DNA of 6,978 nucleotides, from the NCBI GenBank assembly GCA_947167555.1, contig CAMVIO010000106.1, positions 1 to 6,978 on the forward strand, in the 5' to 3' direction. This DNA comes from an uncultured Selenomonadales bacterium. GTDB lineage: Bacteria > Bacillota > Negativicutes > Selenomonadales > Selenomonadaceae. This document shows, piece after piece, positions 4,776-6,978 of the stretch. Both the position numbers and the translations under genes were made by a program. The notes under the pieces were generated by a model that was not told where the DNA came from, did not search any database, and was given only the letters and a program-made list of their open reading frames with translations. Every line of letters begins with the position of its first letter. Position 1 is the stretch's first letter.

Positions 4776-6335
4776 CTACTCGTTCCGCGCCGCCTTCATT
4801 TCCTTCTTGCGCAGGTACATCGCCTTGTCCGCGCGCTTGAACACAGTCGCCACGGAACTGTCCGTCGCGGGGTCGTAGAAAGCGACGCCGATGGCGGCGG
4901 AAATCCGCTCCCACGGCTCCAAAGCCGCGTCGTTTGCCATATCGTTGAGCTGCCCGTTGAACTGCGCGAGCAGATCGTCCACATTCTTGTAATCGTTGTT
5001 TTCCAGCACCACGACAAACTCGTCGCCGCCGATGCGGAAAACCGGCGAATGGGCGAAAATCACGCAGACCATGCGGCAAAGCTTCTTGATGGCGATATTG
5101 CCCTGCTCATGCCCATAAGTATCGTTGATTTTCTTCAGGAAATTCAGGTCGACCATCGCGATACCGAATTTCTTGTTTCCGTCGCTCTTTATTTCCCCCT
5201 CAACGCGGCGAACTTCCTTGTCATAGGCGTTCTTGTTGCGGATGCCCGTCAGCGCGTCCCTGTTCGCCAGTTCGTTCATCGCGTCGGCCTGTTCCTGCGC
5301 CTCGCCGAGCTTTTTCGTCGTCTCCACGAGGCTCTTCATGTAATTCTCCAGTTCCAAGATCATTGCCGCCGCCTGCATCGACAGCGCGGAGAGCTCGTCG
5401 CGGCCCGTCGCGTCATTTTCGATAGCGCCGGCTATCGATGCGTCCTTTTCCTCCGCGTACGTCTTGAGATTCTCGCCAAGCCGCACAATCTTCGAGATAT
5501 AGTGGCGGTTGATGAACCAAAGCATTGCCAGCACGCAAAGAATAACGATAGTGCTGACGCCCGCGATTTGTTTCAAGGTATTGCTCAGGATTCCCTCGTT
5601 GACCGTCTTGACCTCGATCTCCGTGCCGATCAGCCCCAGCTTCTTTCCGTTGATGATCAGCGGCGTATAGTAGGCGTATGTGTGCCCCCATTCATTGTCC
5701 CAGACCTGGGATTTGTCGAGCTTCTTGCCGGTGAACCAGGCCTCCCACTGCACCGGATATTTTTCCAGCGGATCGAGGTACTCGTCGCCGAGATAGAGGA
5801 TCTTGCCGTTGCTGTCCTTCTTCGCGGTGCGCTCGCCGTCGATCATATAGACCATATAGAAGATGTCTTCCTTCGGGACGAGGTAATAGGTGTACGGGAT
5901 ATGGAACGCCGCCCGCGCCTCCTCGAAAGTCAGCAGCCAATACTCATGGTAATAAATGAACCACGCCTTCTGCACCTCGGGATCCATCGCGTCGAACGCA
6001 ATGTCTACACCGAAAGTTCGCCCCGGATGGCGCATCGCGAACAACTTCTCATACTCCGCCTGCGCCTTCCGATAATTGTCGAAGTCATACGGGATATCGA
6101 CCTCGGCGAAATGCTCCATATAATACTTCTGGTAAATCGCGAAATTTTCGCTGTCCTGCAAGATCAGCCGTTCCAGATACTCGCCGATCTGACGGATATT
6201 CGTCTCGCACTGCCGCCGGTAAGACTCCATCTGGCTGTAATACGTGGCAAGACCGCCCAGGACCACCGCAAGCAGCGTGAAAAACGTGAAAATGAGCGCG
6301 AACTTGAAAAGCAGCCCTCTCTTTTTATTATCCAT
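4776..6335 (-). CDS. Membrane-bound diguanylate cyclase with extracytoplasmic sensor region
   Basis: This 519-residue protein should make cyclic di-GMP from two GTP at the inner face of the membrane. Helix 1 (about 10-33) and helix 2 (about 255-275) bracket a 220-residue extracytoplasmic region rich in Tyr, Trp and Phe; its end (YYTPLIINGKKLGLIGTEI) looks like a Cache-type sensor, a judgement by eye. A HAMP-like or helical linker (276-330) and a coiled coil (about 330-355) lead to the GGDEF domain (about 356-515), which opens with DALTGIRNK. Metal- and substrate-binding residues are present: Asp396, Asn404 and GGDEF at 436-440. The I-site RxxD before the motif is absent (FxxS, 427-430), so product inhibition through that site is not expected. 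Asn413 stands where many cyclases have the guanine-contacting Asp (GN, not GD). The start is ATG at 6335, with GGCGGGG 8 nt upstream; the gene has its own promoter and terminator. Confidence 0.92.
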   Translation of the reverse strand: MDNKKRGLLFKFALIFTFFTLLAVVLGGLATYYSQMESYRRQCETNIRQIGEYLERLILQDSENFAIYQKYYMEHFAEVDIPYDFDNYRKAQAEYEKLFAMRHPGRTFGVDIAFDAMDPEVQKAWFIYYHEYWLLTFEEARAAFHIPYTYYLVPKEDIFYMVYMIDGERTAKKDSNGKILYLGDEYLDPLEKYPVQWEAWFTGKKLDKSQVWDNEWGHTYAYYTPLIINGKKLGLIGTEIEVKTVNEGILSNTLKQIAGVSTIVILCVLAMLWFINRHYISKIVRLGENLKTYAEEKDASIAGAIENDATGRDELSALSMQAAAMILELENYMKSLVETTKKLGEAQEQADAMNELANRDALTGIRNKNAYDKEVRRVEGEIKSDGNKKFGIAMVDLNFLKKINDTYGHEQGNIAIKKLCRMVCVIFAHSPVFRIGGDEFVVVLENNDYKNVDDLLAQFNGQLNDMANDAALEPWERISAAIGVAFYDPATDSSVATVFKRADKAMYLRKKEMKAARNE

Positions 6336-6397
6336 GAAAAACGCCCCGCCTTTCCTGCGTTTCGTTTCAATTTATCATATATTTTGCCGCATTATAT

Positions 6398-6426
6398 ATT
6401 TTAGCCTATTTTTCCCCTCTTTGCAA
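6398..6426 (-). promoter_or_regulatory. Promoter of the diguanylate cyclase gene
   Basis: The minus strand reads TTGCAA (6426 to 6421), 17 bp, TAAAAT (6403 to 6398), with 4 of 6 and 5 of 6 matches to the housekeeping consensus. The predicted start is near 6391, giving a leader of about 55 nt. A perfect TATAAT also lies at 6396 to 6391, but it has no -35 at a normal distance and might act as a second weak start. Confidence 0.55.
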
Positions 6427-6453
6427 TTCGGGAAAATTTGCTTGCTTTTCCCC
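6410..6453. promoter_or_regulatory. Three TTTTCCC half-sites between divergent promoters
   Basis: TTTTCCC(C) occurs at 6410-6417 and 6446-6453, with its reverse complement GGGAAAA at 6430-6436 between them. The right pair forms a 7-9-7 inverted repeat (6430-6452) spanning the -35 box of the rightward gene. The left pair (6410-6416 with 6430-6436) spans the -35 box of the leftward gene. The placement suggests an operator serving both genes. It does not match the NsrR, FNR or HcpR sites I know, so the regulator is unknown. Confidence 0.4.
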
Positions 6454-6470
6454 GCGCCGCAGATTATACT
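6442..6470 (+). promoter_or_regulatory. Promoter of the YgbA-family gene
   Basis: TTGCTT (6442-6447), a 17-bp spacer and TATACT (6465-6470) give 3 of 6 and 5 of 6 matches to the consensus. The predicted start is near 6477, giving a leader of about 35 nt. The weak -35 overlaps the inverted repeat GGGAAAA/TTTTCCC, which would suit a regulated promoter. Confidence 0.6.
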
Positions 6471-6511
6471 AATAAGAACTGAATCTACGGAAACAAAAAG
6501 GAGATTGGCAC

Positions 6512-6978
6512 ATGGGCTTCATGGACAAAATACAGAAATACCTTCCCGAGCGGTTCCGCAAGAAGAAGGACCCGACGGAAAGCCTGAAGGAAAACCGCCT
6601 GAAGGAAAAGGAAAACATCAAGACCTCCTTCGCCGTCTATTGCAACGCAAATCACGACACGAAGGACGGAAAGCTCTGCCCGAAATGCACGGCGCTCCTG
6701 ACCAACGTGCTGCTAAAGATCGGGAAATGCAAATACGGCGTCACGAAACCGCTCTGCGACCATTGCGACGAACCATGCTTCGGTGAGGCAGCAAACAAGA
6801 CCTTCATGGAAATCATGGACGGCTCGCGCAAGGGAATGCTCCTCCGTCACCCGATGATGACCGTCCGCCACAAGATCACCGGCATGGGCGTCGAGTACGC
6901 GAAACAGAAACAAAACGAAGCGGCCAACAAAAAAGAGGAAGGCCGAATGAAGGCGAAAGCCGCCAAAGCCAGAAAGCG
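6512..6978 (+). CDS. YgbA-family ('nitrous oxide-stimulated promoter') protein, 3' partial
   Basis: 155 residues are visible with no stop; the frame runs off the window. The ATG follows AAAGGAG with 8 nt between; a second ATG (codon 4) is less well placed. The core (about 40-122) matches the YgbA family as I remember it: YC-x3-H (43-48), CPKC (56-59), C73, a CDHC pair (82-85), C89, then GMLLRHPMMTVRHKI (108-122), where E. coli-type members have a similar MLLRHP stretch. Seven cysteines in this spacing suggest a metal or Fe-S site, though no ligand is proven. In enterobacteria ygbA belongs to the NO-sensing NsrR regulon; the biochemical activity is not known to me. The N-terminal 40 residues and the tail from about 129 are highly charged and Lys-rich, longer than I expect for the family. 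It is transcribed divergently from the cyclase gene. Confidence 0.78.
   Translation, partial: MGFMDKIQKYLPERFRKKKDPTESLKENRLKEKENIKTSFAVYCNANHDTKDGKLCPKCTALLTNVLLKIGKCKYGVTKPLCDHCDEPCFGEAANKTFMEIMDGSRKGMLLRHPMMTVRHKITGMGVEYAKQKQNEAANKKEEGRMKAKAAKARK

Noticed and set aside
5049..6404. 451-codon plus-strand open frame opposite the diguanylate cyclase
   Set aside because: It is the mirror of a well-supported GGDEF gene with G+C-rich wobble positions, is rich in Arg/Leu/His/Asp, has no family resemblance, and runs across the cyclase start and promoter.

Overview
The window looks like chromosome of an anaerobic, diderm Firmicute of the Negativicutes type (Selenomonas or a relative). This is inferred from Clostridia-like GGDEF wording, strong AGGAGG-type ribosome binding sites, G+C-rich wobble positions, and an Agp-type phosphatase with a signal peptide that implies a periplasm. 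Protein similarity was judged by eye only, so genus-level placement is uncertain.

Layout. Positions 1-130 hold no gene, only a diverged repeated hairpin element. Positions 134-463 hold what I read as a compact type I toxin-antitoxin locus. A small RNA on the minus strand (about 219 to 141) and a plus-strand mRNA (about 265 to 463) are fired divergently from one palindrome carrying two extended -10 promoters. The mRNA encodes a 27-residue hydrophobic peptide (293-376). The first 16 nt of the small RNA can pair without a break (one G-U) over the toxin start codon, and the toxin Shine-Dalgarno sits in its own hairpin. I know of no name for this locus.

Positions 469-4679 hold a minus-strand two-gene operon: an M16C (presequence protease-like) zinc metallopeptidase, then, 14 bp later, an exported glucose-1-phosphatase-like histidine acid phosphatase. 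The operon has its own extended -10 promoter just after the terminator of the upstream gene. That gene (4776-6335, minus) is a membrane-bound diguanylate cyclase with an extracytoplasmic sensor region and a C-terminal GGDEF domain lacking the inhibitory I-site.

Positions 6336-6511 are a divergent control region with a promoter in each direction and three TTTTCCC-type half-sites between and over them. It drives the cyclase leftwards and, rightwards, a cysteine-rich protein of the YgbA/'nitrous oxide-stimulated promoter' family that runs off the window end.

The phosphatase and the toxin mRNA converge around a UUCG-capped terminator (437-463) that is strong only for the toxin mRNA. The main discovery candidate is the toxin-antitoxin locus. 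The divergent operator region and the unusual nucleotide-pocket residue of the cyclase are secondary.
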